Source: Bryobacterales bacterium
GTDB taxonomy: Bacteria > Acidobacteriota > Terriglobia > Bryobacterales > Bryobacteraceae
Direction: 5' to 3'
Assembly: GCA_016713735.1 (NCBI GenBank)
Contig: JADJOP010000007.1
Location: 186,001-250,000, forward strand
DNA length: 64,000 nt
Part shown: positions 6,635-15,519 of the stretch, piece after piece
Numbering within the stretch: position 1 is the stretch's first letter
Layout of the letters: every line of letters starts with the position of its first letter
Notes under the pieces: generated by a model
Seen by the model: the letters and a program-made list of their open reading frames with translations, nothing else
Told to the model about the DNA's origin: nothing
Database searches by the model: none
Made by a program: the position numbers and the translations under genes

Positions 6635-8984
6635 GGTGGGTGAGCGGGGCGACGCCGGGCGGTGGCAGAGAGTGGAGGATGTGTTCCAGGCGGCGCTGGA
6701 CCTGGAGGGGGAGGCGCGCGAGCGGCTGCTGGCCGAGACCTGCGCCGGGGATGAGGCGCTGCGGCTGGAGGTGGACTCACTGCTGCGAGCCTATGAGAGC
6801 GCCGATGGGGTGATTGGGGGGGCGATTCGGGATACGGCGCGGCAGGTGGTGGGGCATGGGGAGCTGGTGGAGGGGCAACAGATTGGGGCCTACCGGATTT
6901 TGAGCAAGCTGGCGCGGGGCGGGATGGGGGCGGTGTACCTGGCCGAGCGGGCCGATGGGCTGTATGAGGCGCGGGTGGCGATCAAGGTGATCCGGCCGGA
7001 GTATGCGACGAGCGAGTCGTTGTGGCAGCGGTTCCGGGCCGAGCAGCGGATACTGGCCACGCTGACGCATCCGAACATCGGGCGGATGTTGGATGCCGGG
7101 ATCACGGAGCAACGGTCGCCCTATGTGGTGATGGAGTATATCGACGGGGCGCCGCTGCACCGGTATTGCCGGAAGCGGGAGATGAGCCTGCGGGAGCGGT
7201 TGGAGCTGTTCCGGACGGTGTGCGGGGCGGTGGCGTATGCGCACCGGAACCTGGTGATCCACCGCGACATCAAGCCGCCGAATATTTTGGTGACCGAGGA
7301 CGGGACGCCGAAGCTGCTGGATTTCGGGATTGCGAAGCTGCTGGAGCAGGACGGGGCGGAGGCGGGGTTGACGCGGGCGGGCGAGCGGATGATGACGCCG
7401 GAGTATGCGAGTCCGGAGGCGATCCGGGGCGAGCCGGCGACGACGCAGGTGGATGTGTTTGCGCTGGGGGTGGTGTTGTATGAGCTGCTGACGGGGGAGC
7501 ATCCGTTCATCCGGGAGAACCAGACGCAGTGGGACCTGGAGCAGACGATTGTGCGGGAAGAGGCGCGGCCGCCGAGCACGCGCGGGGGTGTGCTGGCCAA
7601 GGCGCGGCGGGATGAGCGGGCGGACCTGGACGCGATTGTGATGACGGCGATGCGCAAGGAGCCGGCCGAGCGGTATGCGTCGGTGGAGGCGCTGAGCGAG
7701 GATGTGCGGCGGTTTCTGGCGGGTGAGACGGTGGAGGCGGCGCGGAGTTCGCGCTGGTATGCGGCGAAGAAGTTTGTGCGGCGCAACAAGCTGGCGGTGG
7801 CGGCGGGGGCGATGGTGGTGGTGATGCTGGCTGGGGTGGCGGTGTCGATGAGTCTGCTGGCGGCGCGGGCGGAGCGGGAGAGGCGGCTGGCCGAGCAGTC
7901 GGCGGCGTTTTTGCGGAGCATGTTCCAGAACGCCGATCCGCACATGGCGCCGGGGCGGATGTTGACGGCGCGGGATTTGATGGACCGGGGTTCGGAGCGG
8001 ATGCAGAAGGAGCTGGCCGGGCAGCCGTATCTGCAGGGGCAGTTGCTGGATACGATGGTGGCGGCGTATAAGAACCTGGGCGAGTATGAGCGGGCGGAGC
8101 TGGCGGTGAGGGCGGAGATTGCGGCGCACCAGAGGGCCTATGGGAAGGACAGCGCGCAGGAGGCGAATGCGCTGCGGCAACTGGCCGACATCATGCGGTT
8201 GCGGGGCAAGCCGGGGGAGGCCGAGCAGGCGTTGCGGCGGGCGCTGGAGATCCAGCGGCGGACGCTCAAGCCAGGGGATGCGCAGCTGGGTCATGCGCTG
8301 AACAACCTGGGGCTGGTGGTGCAATCGCAGGGGAAGGCTGAGGAGGCGGTGGCGCTGTTCCGGCAGGCGGTGGAGATCACGGCGCAGTCGCCTGACCCGG
8401 CGCAGGAGGTGGAGGCTCTGACGATGCGGGGGAACATGGCGCAGGCGTTGTCGGACGCCGGGCGGCGGGAGGAGGGGGTGAAGCTGGCGCGGGAGGTGTT
8501 GGCGGCGCGGAAGAAGCGGCTGGGGGAGGATCATCCGCAGGTGGCGCGGAGCATGTACCGGCTGGCGGTGCAGTTGGATCGGGCGGGCGAGGTGGAGGAG
8601 GCGATGGCGTTGACACGTGGGGCGGTGGGGCTGGCGAGGAAGCTGGTGGGCGAGACGCATCCGGATGTGTTTATCTATCGCAACCTGGGGGCGAAGTTGA
8701 TGTTGGAAAAAGGGGATGTAGAGGGGGCCGAGCGGGAGTATCAGGCGGTGATTGCGGGGGCGGTGCGGCGGTTTGGGGCCGGGCATGCGGAGGCGGTGTA
8801 CTTCAGGATGGGGCTGGCGGGGTTGAGGGTGAAGCAGGGGCGGCTGGAGGAGGCCGAGAAGCTGTACCGCGAAGGGTATGAGCTGTTCCGGCGGACGCTG
8901 GGGGAGAACGGGCCGCGGACACGGGCGGCGAAGAAGGGGCTGGAGACGGTGGCGGAGCGGCGCGGGGCGGCTCCACCAAGGTGA
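6627..8984 (+). CDS. membrane Ser/Thr protein kinase with TPR domain
   Basis: A 785-residue PknB-type kinase. The ATG at 6627 overlaps the sigma factor stop by 8 nt and gives a protein beginning MAEVGERGD. The catalytic domain spans about residues 86-370: glycine loop LARGGMGAVYLAE, Lys120 in VAIKVI, HRD at 212-214 (VIHRDIKPPN), DFG at 232-234 and TPEYASPE. One transmembrane helix follows at about 388-415 (LAVAAGAMVVVMLAGVAVSM), so the tail is extracytoplasmic. Residues from about 470 are tandem TPRs (LGHALNNLGLVVQSQGKAEE and similar). Coupling to the sigma gene suggests a signal pathway from envelope to transcription. Confidence 0.93.
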   Translation: MAEVGERGDAGRWQRVEDVFQAALDLEGEARERLLAETCAGDEALRLEVDSLLRAYESADGVIGGAIRDTARQVVGHGELVEGQQIGAYRILSKLARGGMGAVYLAERADGLYEARVAIKVIRPEYATSESLWQRFRAEQRILATLTHPNIGRMLDAGITEQRSPYVVMEYIDGAPLHRYCRKREMSLRERLELFRTVCGAVAYAHRNLVIHRDIKPPNILVTEDGTPKLLDFGIAKLLEQDGAEAGLTRAGERMMTPEYASPEAIRGEPATTQVDVFALGVVLYELLTGEHPFIRENQTQWDLEQTIVREEARPPSTRGGVLAKARRDERADLDAIVMTAMRKEPAERYASVEALSEDVRRFLAGETVEAARSSRWYAAKKFVRRNKLAVAAGAMVVVMLAGVAVSMSLLAARAERERRLAEQSAAFLRSMFQNADPHMAPGRMLTARDLMDRGSERMQKELAGQPYLQGQLLDTMVAAYKNLGEYERAELAVRAEIAAHQRAYGKDSAQEANALRQLADIMRLRGKPGEAEQALRRALEIQRRTLKPGDAQLGHALNNLGLVVQSQGKAEEAVALFRQAVEITAQSPDPAQEVEALTMRGNMAQALSDAGRREEGVKLAREVLAARKKRLGEDHPQVARSMYRLAVQLDRAGEVEEAMALTRGAVGLARKLVGETHPDVFIYRNLGAKLMLEKGDVEGAEREYQAVIAGAVRRFGAGHAEAVYFRMGLAGLRVKQGRLEEAEKLYREGYELFRRTLGENGPRTRAAKKGLETVAERRGAAPPR

Positions 8985-8994
8985 TGAGAGGCGG

Positions 8995-9924
8995 TTATTT
9001 CGAGCAGAGGATGGAAGCCCGAACAGCGCGGGGGTCGTCGCCGGTGTTCGTCATGATGCATAACCAACTGCTTGTGGGGGAATCGGGATTGGGGCCGGAG
9101 TAGTTCACGGTGATGTCTTTGGCTGCGTTGTTGATGTCGCGGTGGCCGCAGCCGCCCGTCAGCAGGACCGGGTGAGTGCTGGGGCAATTACGGGTGCGAG
9201 TCCAGCGGGAGCCGCCATCGAGCGATGAAGTGGCGGTGGAGTAGTTGGTGAGTCCATTTAGTGAGGACGGTCCGGCGGGTCCTGGGTTGCCCTGAGGACC
9301 TTGCTGGCCGGTGAGGCCGCGCGGGCCTTGTGCCCCGGTGGCTCCTGTTGCTCCAGTGGCTCCTGTTGCTCCGGGAGGTCCCTGCGGGCCGGCGAGGACG
9401 ACGGAGAGGACGGCGGGGTGGCTGGTGGCGGTGTTTTCCTTGCTGTCGAGGAAGGCGGAGAGAGGCGTGGAGGCAGTGAACTGGAGGTCGAGGCTGGCGG
9501 AAGTGGGATATTCGAGCGCGGGCGAGAGGAAGGCGGTGAGGTCGACGCTATACCAGGAGTTGGCCTCCTGGATGGGGATGGCGATGAAGGGCGTGGAGGG
9601 AGAGGGGCCAGAGGCGTGGGTGACCGTGTTTTCCTGCCAGGCGCCGGGAACCGGGGCGACTTGGAGGGAGCCGGGCGTGATGAGCCGGCCAACGAAGAAG
9701 CGAAGGGTGACCTTGGCGACCGGGACGGGGCTGGCTGTCTGCGGGAGCGCCGAGAGGTCAAAGCGAAGCAGGGCGCGCGAGGTGGCGTCGACCTGCAGTT
9801 GCGGGAGTGCGCCGAAATTGGAGGCCGGTTGCGTGGTGCGCAGGGTGGCGTCGGCGGTGATGGGGAGTTCGATGGCGTAGGCCGCCGGGAGGAGGGCGGC
9901 GAGCAATAGGGTGAAGCGGTTCAT
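8995..9924 (-). CDS. exported DNRLRE-like/collagen-like protein, paralogue 1
   Basis: A 309-residue protein in three parts after a signal peptide (MNRFTLLLAALLPAAYA). Residues 18-180 form a DNRLRE/CBM96-like beta-sandwich (ELPITADATLRTTQPASNFG, ALLRFDLSALP, SWYSVDLTAFL, FLDSKENTATSHPAVL). About 14 uninterrupted Gly-X-Y triplets follow (GPQGPPGATGATGATGAT onward), able to form a collagen triple helix. The last ~65 residues carry four cysteines, a GGCGHRDINNA motif and end in CSK. It is the last gene of a four-gene minus-strand operon, 14 nt after the PEP-CTERM gene. I infer a trimeric extracellular protein. Confidence 0.8.
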   Translation of the reverse strand: MNRFTLLLAALLPAAYAIELPITADATLRTTQPASNFGALPQLQVDATSRALLRFDLSALPQTASPVPVAKVTLRFFVGRLITPGSLQVAPVPGAWQENTVTHASGPSPSTPFIAIPIQEANSWYSVDLTAFLSPALEYPTSASLDLQFTASTPLSAFLDSKENTATSHPAVLSVVLAGPQGPPGATGATGATGATGAQGPRGLTGQQGPQGNPGPAGPSSLNGLTNYSTATSSLDGGSRWTRTRNCPSTHPVLLTGGCGHRDINNAAKDITVNYSGPNPDSPTSSWLCIMTNTGDDPRAVRASILCSK

Positions 9925-9938
9925 GGATGCTACCTGGA

Positions 9939-10487
9939 TTAGCGTGTGCGTTTGCGGGTGAGGGCGAGAGCGGAGAGGCCGGCGGCGAGGAGGGCGGCGG
10001 TGGCCGGTTCGGGGACCTGGTTAGTGGGGGCCGAGACGGGGCCGTTGATTTCCACTTCCCAGTCGCCGGTGCGGGTGTCGCCGAAGATGTCGAGGAAGGG
10101 GCCGCCGGTGAAGTTGCCGTTGCCCTGTTGGGAGAAGCCGTCGGCGAGGGTGGGGCCGACGGGGAAGTTGCCGGACTGGGTGAGGGCAAGGATGTAGCTG
10201 CCGGGGGTGGTGAGGGTGATGAGGGAGTCGAGGCAGCCGCAGCCGGGCTCGTCTTCGTTGAGGTCGAGCAGGAGTTGCGTGCCGGTGGCGTCGAAGAGGG
10301 AGAGATAGGGGTCGAAGCCGCCGTTGGCGGCCGAGAGCGTATGGATCTCGGTGGTGCCGGGGGCGTTCATGGTGAAGCCGAAGAAGGCGACGCCGTCGTC
10401 GGAATCGAACATGCCGGAGTAGGTGAGTACGGCGGCGGGGAGGTGAGCGGCCATCAGGATGGCGAGGAAGAGTACGCGCGGATTCAT
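9939..10487 (-). CDS. PEP-CTERM sorting-domain exported protein
   Basis: A 182-residue protein. The start at 10487 is preceded by AAGGAG; an upstream in-frame ATG at 10529 overlaps the previous gene and is less likely. It has a signal peptide (MNPRVLFLAILMAAHLPAA), a beta-rich body (LTYSGMFDSDDGVAFFGFTM, GGFDPYLSLFDATGTQL) resembling the DVUA0089-type pre-peptidase fold, and a complete PEP-CTERM tail: VPEPATAALLAAGLSALAL followed by TRKRTR. Such tails are cleaved by exosortase during export of matrix-associated proteins. No exosortase gene is in the window. It sits inside the collagen-like operon. Confidence 0.88.
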   Translation of the reverse strand: MNPRVLFLAILMAAHLPAAVLTYSGMFDSDDGVAFFGFTMNAPGTTEIHTLSAANGGFDPYLSLFDATGTQLLLDLNEDEPGCGCLDSLITLTTPGSYILALTQSGNFPVGPTLADGFSQQGNGNFTGGPFLDIFGDTRTGDWEVEINGPVSAPTNQVPEPATAALLAAGLSALALTRKRTR

Positions 10488-10518
10488 AATCAATTTCTCC
10501 TTAAGGATGGGATGGGGA

Positions 10519-11457
10519 CTACTTTGCACAGATGACCCACATGCGGACGGCGCGGGAGTCGGAGCTTTCGTTGTTCACCATGCAGCGCCACCCTTCGCCG
10601 CTGGCTGACATCGGGCCGGTGTAGTTCACGTGAATGTCCCTCGATGCGGAATTGCTGTCGCGGTGGCCGCAGCCGCCCCCAATGGCCTGCGGATGGCTGG
10701 GGGGGCAGGTGAGAGCCATCCAGGTGGTGTAGTTGCCGGGGCTGGAGAAGTCATTTTTCCCGTAGAGGAGGAGCCCGGTCAGGGTGGAAGGGCCGGCGGG
10801 TCCGGTGGCGCCGGTGGGGCCGGTGGGGCCGGTGAACCCTCGCGGCCCCTGGATGCCCTGAATGCCTTGCGGACCCTGGGCTCCGGTTTCGCCCTTGGGG
10901 CCCGGAGCTCCGGCGGGACCGTTGAGGATGACGCTGAGCACCGCGGGCCGGCTGGTTCCCGTGGATTCCTTGCTGTCGAAGAAGACAGAAGTAGGGGATG
11001 GCGCGGTGAGAAGAATGCCGTGGTTCTGGGTGGGATTGGCGAGCCAGGCGGCGACGAGCGCGGTGGCGTCGAACATGTGGTAGGAATGGGCGTCGCTGAC
11101 GGGGAAAGACTGCAAAGCGGCGCCAACGTTCGGCATCGCAGCGGCCGTGACGAACGATTCGGACCAAGAGCTGGTCACTGCGCTTACGGTAACCGCCCCG
11201 GGTGTGACGACGCGATTGACATAAAGCCGGATGGAGGCGCTGGCCACAGAGGCGGCGGTCGTGCCTGGAGGCAGCGCGCTGAGGTCGAAGCGGATGAGGG
11301 CGTGGGTGGCGCTGTCCACCTGCAATTGGGGCAGCGCGCCATAATTGTTGGCGGGCATTGCTGTACGCACTGTGGCGTCAGCGGCGGCGGGCAGTTCAAT
11401 CGCCTGGGCAGCAAAGGCCAGGCACAGAAGACAGGCCAGGTATCGAGTGAGACGCAT
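10519..11457 (-). CDS. exported DNRLRE-like/collagen-like protein, paralogue 2
   Basis: A 312-residue paralogue of the protein at 8995-9924 with the same architecture. It has a signal peptide (MRLTRYLACLLCLAFAAQA), a beta-sandwich (IELPAAADATVRTAMPANNY, ALIRFDLSALPPG, FFDSKESTGTSRPAVLSV), about 15 Gly-X-Y triplets (GPAGAPGPKGETGAQ onward) and a four-cysteine C-terminal domain with GGGCGHRDSNSASRDI, ending CAK. The Shine-Dalgarno GGAGG lies 8 nt before the ATG. The stop is 31 nt from the PEP-CTERM gene. The triplets contain Lys and Glu, unlike the Gly-Ala-Thr run of paralogue 1, so the three chains may not be interchangeable. Confidence 0.82.
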   Translation of the reverse strand: MRLTRYLACLLCLAFAAQAIELPAAADATVRTAMPANNYGALPQLQVDSATHALIRFDLSALPPGTTAASVASASIRLYVNRVVTPGAVTVSAVTSSWSESFVTAAAMPNVGAALQSFPVSDAHSYHMFDATALVAAWLANPTQNHGILLTAPSPTSVFFDSKESTGTSRPAVLSVILNGPAGAPGPKGETGAQGPQGIQGIQGPRGFTGPTGPTGATGPAGPSTLTGLLLYGKNDFSSPGNYTTWMALTCPPSHPQAIGGGCGHRDSNSASRDIHVNYTGPMSASGEGWRCMVNNESSDSRAVRMWVICAK

Positions 11458-11571
11458 CGTGTTTCCTCCAGTTGTCTTCCGGCTGGGGCCGGAGTGGTGT
11501 CTGCTTGTATAGCGCGGCGAGTGGGCGCGGATGATCAGGGGCTCAAGAAAATATTCGAGCCGGACGGCGCC

Positions 11572-12461
11572 TTATTTGGCGCAGGTGACCAGTACGGTGA
11601 CCGTCTGGGTGGAGCCGGTCTTATTGGTAACAATGCATTGGTATGTCCCGTAGGGGGACAACGGGGCGGGGCCTGTAAAGGTCACGGCGAAGTTGTCGAG
11701 GCCGCGAGCCGCCTGACCACAACCTCTCCCCAGAAGCCGGGGAAAGGCGGTGGGGCACTGCTGTGTGTAGCGGGCAGACGTGGAGCTGGGCAAATCCAGG
11801 GTCTGTTGAATGGTCGTGACCAGGTTGAGGAGAGGCTGGCGGGCCCGGGATCGCCATTGCGGCCCGGCGCACCCGTGACGCCGGGGACGCCCCGAATCCC
11901 TTGCGGGCCTTGCGGGCCCTGGGGCCTAGAAAAGATGAGGGTGAGGGTGGGGGCGTGGCTGGTGGCGGTGTTTTTCTTGCTGTCGATGAAGATGGCGCCG
12001 GGGGAAACCAGGGAGATACCGTAGGCGCTGAATTCCGGCGTGGCGAGCCAGCTGGCGACGGCGCTGGTGACGTCGATGGTGTAGAATTTGCCCGCTTCAC
12101 TGGCATCGAAGGAAGTGAGCGTGCCGGCCCCGCCAGGCTGCGTGTTGTTGGTCACAGCGGCTTCCTGCCAAGGGCTGGAGTTGCCGAGTATAGTGACGCC
12201 GCCAGGGGTTATGACGCGGCTGGCGTACAGGTTGAGCGAGGCGCGGACGAGCGAGGCGGCATTGAGTGAAGCTGGCAGCGAGGAGAGATCGAATTTGAGA
12301 AGGGCGCGGGAGGTCGGGTCGGCCTGGAGTTGGGGGAGGGCGCCAAAATTCGCGGCGGGCAAGGTGGTGCGGACGACAGCGTCGGCGGCAACCGGGAGGT
12401 CGATGGCGGCGGCGGTGAATGCGCAACCGAAGGCGCAGAGGACAGACCGAGGCCGGTGCAT
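11572..12461 (-). CDS. exported DNRLRE-like/collagen-like protein, paralogue 3, frameshifted
   Basis: First gene of the collagen-like operon, interrupted by a one-base deletion near 11834. The 5' part (start 12461, with AAGGAG upstream) encodes the signal peptide, the DNRLRE-like domain (AIDLPVAADAVVRTTLPAAN, ALLKFDLSSLPA, FIDSKKNTATSHAPTLTL) and 9-10 Gly-X-Y triplets ending GDPGPAS. The matching C-terminal domain continues in the next frame (LLNLVTTIQQTLDL, then GRGCGQAARGLDNFAVTF, ending CAK) with all four cysteines retained. Restoring one base rejoins a protein of about 296 residues. The preserved 3' part favours a recent mutation or an assembly error over old decay. Confidence 0.75.
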
Positions 12462-12554
12462 CGGGGGAACTCCTTCCTGGGGCGGCAGCGAGGGCCACGG
12501 AAAGGTCTTCACCAGGCAAAGCGCCGCGCGGGGAGCGGAATGATCATGGAGGGC

Positions 12555-12586
12555 AAAGAAGAAGCCGCCCGGCAAGGGGCGGCTTC
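12555..12586 (-). terminator. rho-independent terminator after RNase E/G gene
   Basis: GAAGCCGCCC (12561-12570) and GGGCGGCTTC (12577-12586) form a perfect 10-bp stem with a 6-nt loop. Read on the minus strand, the stem is followed by TTCTTT (12560-12555). It lies 27 nt beyond the RNase E/G stop and separates that gene from the collagen-like operon. Confidence 0.82.
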
Positions 12587-12612
12587 GTCGTGGATGGGTT
12601 GGGTGCCGGCGA

Positions 12613-15519
12613 TCAGGCCATGTCGAACTTCTCGGGATGGATGAGACCGTCGGAGGTGACAAGCACGGGGCGGCCGAGGATCTCTTCGAGCTCCTCGAGG
12701 TACTGGTTGCCGGTGGACTGGATGAGGTTGGCGACGTCGGGGTGGACGCGGAGGAGCACCTCCTTGCCTTCGAGCGCGGGAGCAATCTTGTAGGCTTCGG
12801 TGATGATCTCGCTCATGACGGTGGCCGAGCTCTTGATGTAGCCGGAGCCTTCGCAGGTGGAGCAGGGCTGGCAGAGGGCGCGCTCGAGCGACTGTTTGAC
12901 GCGGCGGCGGGTGATGGCGACGAGTCCGAAGTCGTTGAACTGGAGAATTTTGTAAGGCGCGCGGTCGGTGCGCATGGCCTCTTCGAGGGCCTGCATCACC
13001 TTTTGGCGGTTGCGGCGTTCGTCCATGTCGATGAAGTCGACGACGATGATGCCGCCGAGGTCGCGGAGGCGGATCTGGCGGGCGATCTCCTTGACGGCCT
13101 CGGTGTTGGTTTTGACGATCGTGTCTTCGAGGCGGTTGGACTTGCCGACATACTTGCCGGTGTTGACGTCGATGGCGACGAGGGCCTCGGTCTGGTTGAT
13201 GACGATGTAGCCGCCGGATTTGAGCCAGACCTTGGGGCGGAGGGCATTATCGAGCTCTTCGGTGATTTTAAAGGCGTCGAAGATGGGAATGGGGCGCGTG
13301 TAGAGCTTGACGCGGCTGACCATGGCGGGCTGGAAGCGTTCGAGGAAGGCGAGGATGGATTCGAAGGTTTCTTCGTTATCGACCCAGACGGCCTTGAAGC
13401 TGTCGCTGACCTGGTCGCGGAGGGTGCGCTGGACGAGCTCGAGGTCGTGGTGGAGGAGGTTCGGGGCGGGGCGCTTTTCGGCCTTTTTGCGGATGTCGAG
13501 CCAGAGGTTGTAGAGGAAGTTCATGTCGGCGGCGATTTCGGCTTCGGGTTTGCCTTCGCCGGCGGTGCGGACAATGAAGCCTCCGGTCATGCCCTGGGAG
13601 TGAGTGGAGAGGATGCGCTTGAGGCGGATGCGTTCGTCGTCGGTGCCGACCTTGCGGGAGACGCCGTTGTGGTCGAGGGTGGGCATGTAGACGACGTAGC
13701 GGCCGGGGATGGCGACGTGGGAGGTGATGCGGGCGCCCTTTTGGCCGAGGGGTTCCTTGGCGATCTGGACGATGATCTCCTGGCCTTCCTTGAGGAGGTC
13801 GGTGATGAGGGGGAGGGGGGGACGGTCGCGGTCGCGGTCGCGGCGGTCGCGGGGACCACGGTCGTCACGGGGACCACGGTCGTCACGGGGGCTGCGGTCT
13901 TCGCGGGGGGCCCTGTCGTCGCGGGGGCCACGGGCCTCGCGGTCGGGACGGCCTTCGCGGTCGGGACGGGGTTCGCGGACTTCGCGCAGTTCAGTGGGCG
14001 GGGCTTCGTCGATGGGGTCGAGGGCGCCTTCGAGGTCGCGGCCTTCGGGGAGAACGAAGGAGGCAGCAGGGCGTTCGGTGCGCTCGGGGGCGCGGTCGCC
14101 GGGTTGGTCAGCGGGGCGGTCGCCGGGACGGTCAGCGCGGTCGCCGCGTCCGCCGCGGCGTCCACGGCGGCGCATGCGGCCGGAGCGGGGCTGGATGTAG
14201 CGGGCGGCGGGCTGTTCGCGGACGGCGGCTGAGGCTTCGGAGGGCTCGGCGTCGCCGGAGGCGGCTTCGCTTTCCTGGTCGTCGTCGGAGGAGGCGGAGG
14301 CTTCGGCGGAGGCTTCGCCGTCGCCCGAGCCGGCTTCTTCGTCACCCGAGGCGGCTTCGGCGGCCTCGACGGACTCGGACTCATCAAAGGGGTCGTGGGT
14401 GGGCCTGGCGAAGGGCTCTTCGGTGTCGTCCTCGGCGGCGTCCTCGTCGGAGGCATCGGAGGCGGCGAGGATCTCTTCGGCGATGTCGCCCTCGGTGGGG
14501 TCAAGCGAGGATTCGGCCTCGACCTCGGTGGAAACGTGGGGGTCGACGCTGTCTTCGGCTTCGTCCTGGGCGTCTTCGACCTCGTCGTCGTCTTCGCCAT
14601 ACTCCTCAAGGCGGGCTTCGACGGCGGCTTCGATGGCCTCGGTGACCTCGTCTTCGCTCATCGGGGTGGCGTCGTCTTCGTCATGTTGGGCGACGACCTC
14701 GGGGTCGAGGGTGGCGGTGATGGGCTCGTCGGGATCATCGTCGTCGGCCGAGGCGGGACGGCCGCGGTATTTGGCGAGGGACTCACCGGGAAGGACGAGC
14801 GGCTCGTCGTCGATTTCGGGAGCGGCGTCGAAGGCGCCCTCCTCGGGATCGCGGGCGGGGGCCTCGTCGGTGGGGCTGGCGAACTTGGTTTCGGGGAAGC
14901 CGCGGCCATTGCCATTGCGGCGGCGGCGGCGGGAGCGGCGGCCACCCCGGCGGTCGCCGTAGTCGCCGCGATCACCGGAATCGGGGCGGGCGGCGCGGGC
15001 TTCAGGAGATGCGGACTCTTCGGTGGGGGCGGCGGCGGCTTCGCCTTCGATGAGGGCAGGGGCGGGGGGAAGGGCGGCGGCTTCGGGGCGGTCGGAGCGC
15101 TCGGGGCGATCCCCGCGCTCGGGACGGTCGGAACGATCGGGGCGGCCAAAGCGGCCGCGTCCTCCGCGTTCGCCGCGGTCACTGCGCTCGCCGCGTTCGG
15201 GGCGTTCGCCGGTTTCGGGGGCCTCGCCACGGTCGCGGCCACGGCGAGGGTGGTCGTCGCCGGAGCCGACGCGTTCGTAGTCCTCACCGGTCTCTTCAAA
15301 GAAGTCAGAGACGTAGAGGAAGGCATCGCGGTCGAGCCCGATGTTCACGAAGGCGCTTTGCATGCCTGGGAGCACGCGGGTGACGCGGCCTTTGTGGATG
15401 CTCCCTACTAGGGAGTATTCATTGGCGCGTTGAAAATAGACCTCGACCAGTTGGCCGTCCTCGAGGAGGGCGAGTTTGGTTTCGTGGCGATTGGTGGAAA
15501 TCACCAGCTCTTTCGTCAT
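12613..15519 (-). CDS. rng: ribonuclease E/G with giant disordered insert in the S1 domain
   Basis: A 968-residue RNase E/G family endoribonuclease; start MTKELVISTN at 15519 with GGAG upstream. Residues 1-80 begin the S1 RNA-binding domain (SLVGSIHKGRVTRVLPGMQS, AFVNIGLDRDAFLYVSDFF). Residues ~82-570 are low-complexity: Asp/Glu-rich blocks alternating with Arg/Gly/Asp-rich repeats (RGDR, DDRGPRDDRGPRD). The S1 domain resumes at LLKEGQEIIVQIAKEPLGQK. Catalytic metal ligands are Asp784 (AIDVNTG) and Asp828 (VVDFIDMD), with a zinc-link pair Cys886/Cys889 (CSTCEGSG). It initiates mRNA decay and rRNA processing. It follows rodA as in many wall-gene clusters. Confidence 0.93.
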   Translation of the reverse strand: MTKELVISTNRHETKLALLEDGQLVEVYFQRANEYSLVGSIHKGRVTRVLPGMQSAFVNIGLDRDAFLYVSDFFEETGEDYERVGSGDDHPRRGRDRGEAPETGERPERGERSDRGERGGRGRFGRPDRSDRPERGDRPERSDRPEAAALPPAPALIEGEAAAAPTEESASPEARAARPDSGDRGDYGDRRGGRRSRRRRRNGNGRGFPETKFASPTDEAPARDPEEGAFDAAPEIDDEPLVLPGESLAKYRGRPASADDDDPDEPITATLDPEVVAQHDEDDATPMSEDEVTEAIEAAVEARLEEYGEDDDEVEDAQDEAEDSVDPHVSTEVEAESSLDPTEGDIAEEILAASDASDEDAAEDDTEEPFARPTHDPFDESESVEAAEAASGDEEAGSGDGEASAEASASSDDDQESEAASGDAEPSEASAAVREQPAARYIQPRSGRMRRRGRRGGRGDRADRPGDRPADQPGDRAPERTERPAASFVLPEGRDLEGALDPIDEAPPTELREVREPRPDREGRPDREARGPRDDRAPREDRSPRDDRGPRDDRGPRDRRDRDRDRPPLPLITDLLKEGQEIIVQIAKEPLGQKGARITSHVAIPGRYVVYMPTLDHNGVSRKVGTDDERIRLKRILSTHSQGMTGGFIVRTAGEGKPEAEIAADMNFLYNLWLDIRKKAEKRPAPNLLHHDLELVQRTLRDQVSDSFKAVWVDNEETFESILAFLERFQPAMVSRVKLYTRPIPIFDAFKITEELDNALRPKVWLKSGGYIVINQTEALVAIDVNTGKYVGKSNRLEDTIVKTNTEAVKEIARQIRLRDLGGIIVVDFIDMDERRNRQKVMQALEEAMRTDRAPYKILQFNDFGLVAITRRRVKQSLERALCQPCSTCEGSGYIKSSATVMSEIITEAYKIAPALEGKEVLLRVHPDVANLIQSTGNQYLEELEEILGRPVLVTSDGLIHPEKFDMA

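Noticed and set aside
6777..8786. 669-codon open frame on the minus strand opposite the Ser/Thr kinase
   Set aside because: Arg/His/Pro/Leu-rich translation typical of a shadow frame in G-rich DNA; the plus strand has clear kinase and TPR motifs.
9311..9420. Repeated CTCCTGTTGCTCCAG-type sequence as a non-coding repeat
   Set aside because: It is fully explained as codons for Gly-Ala-Thr triplets of the collagen-like protein on the minus strand.
12637..15411. Long open frames on the plus strand opposite rng (531 and 338 codons)
   Set aside because: They mirror the low-complexity Asp/Glu/Arg-rich insert of RNase E/G; the translations are Gly/Ala/Val/Asp-rich without domain features, while the minus strand encodes a conserved enzyme.
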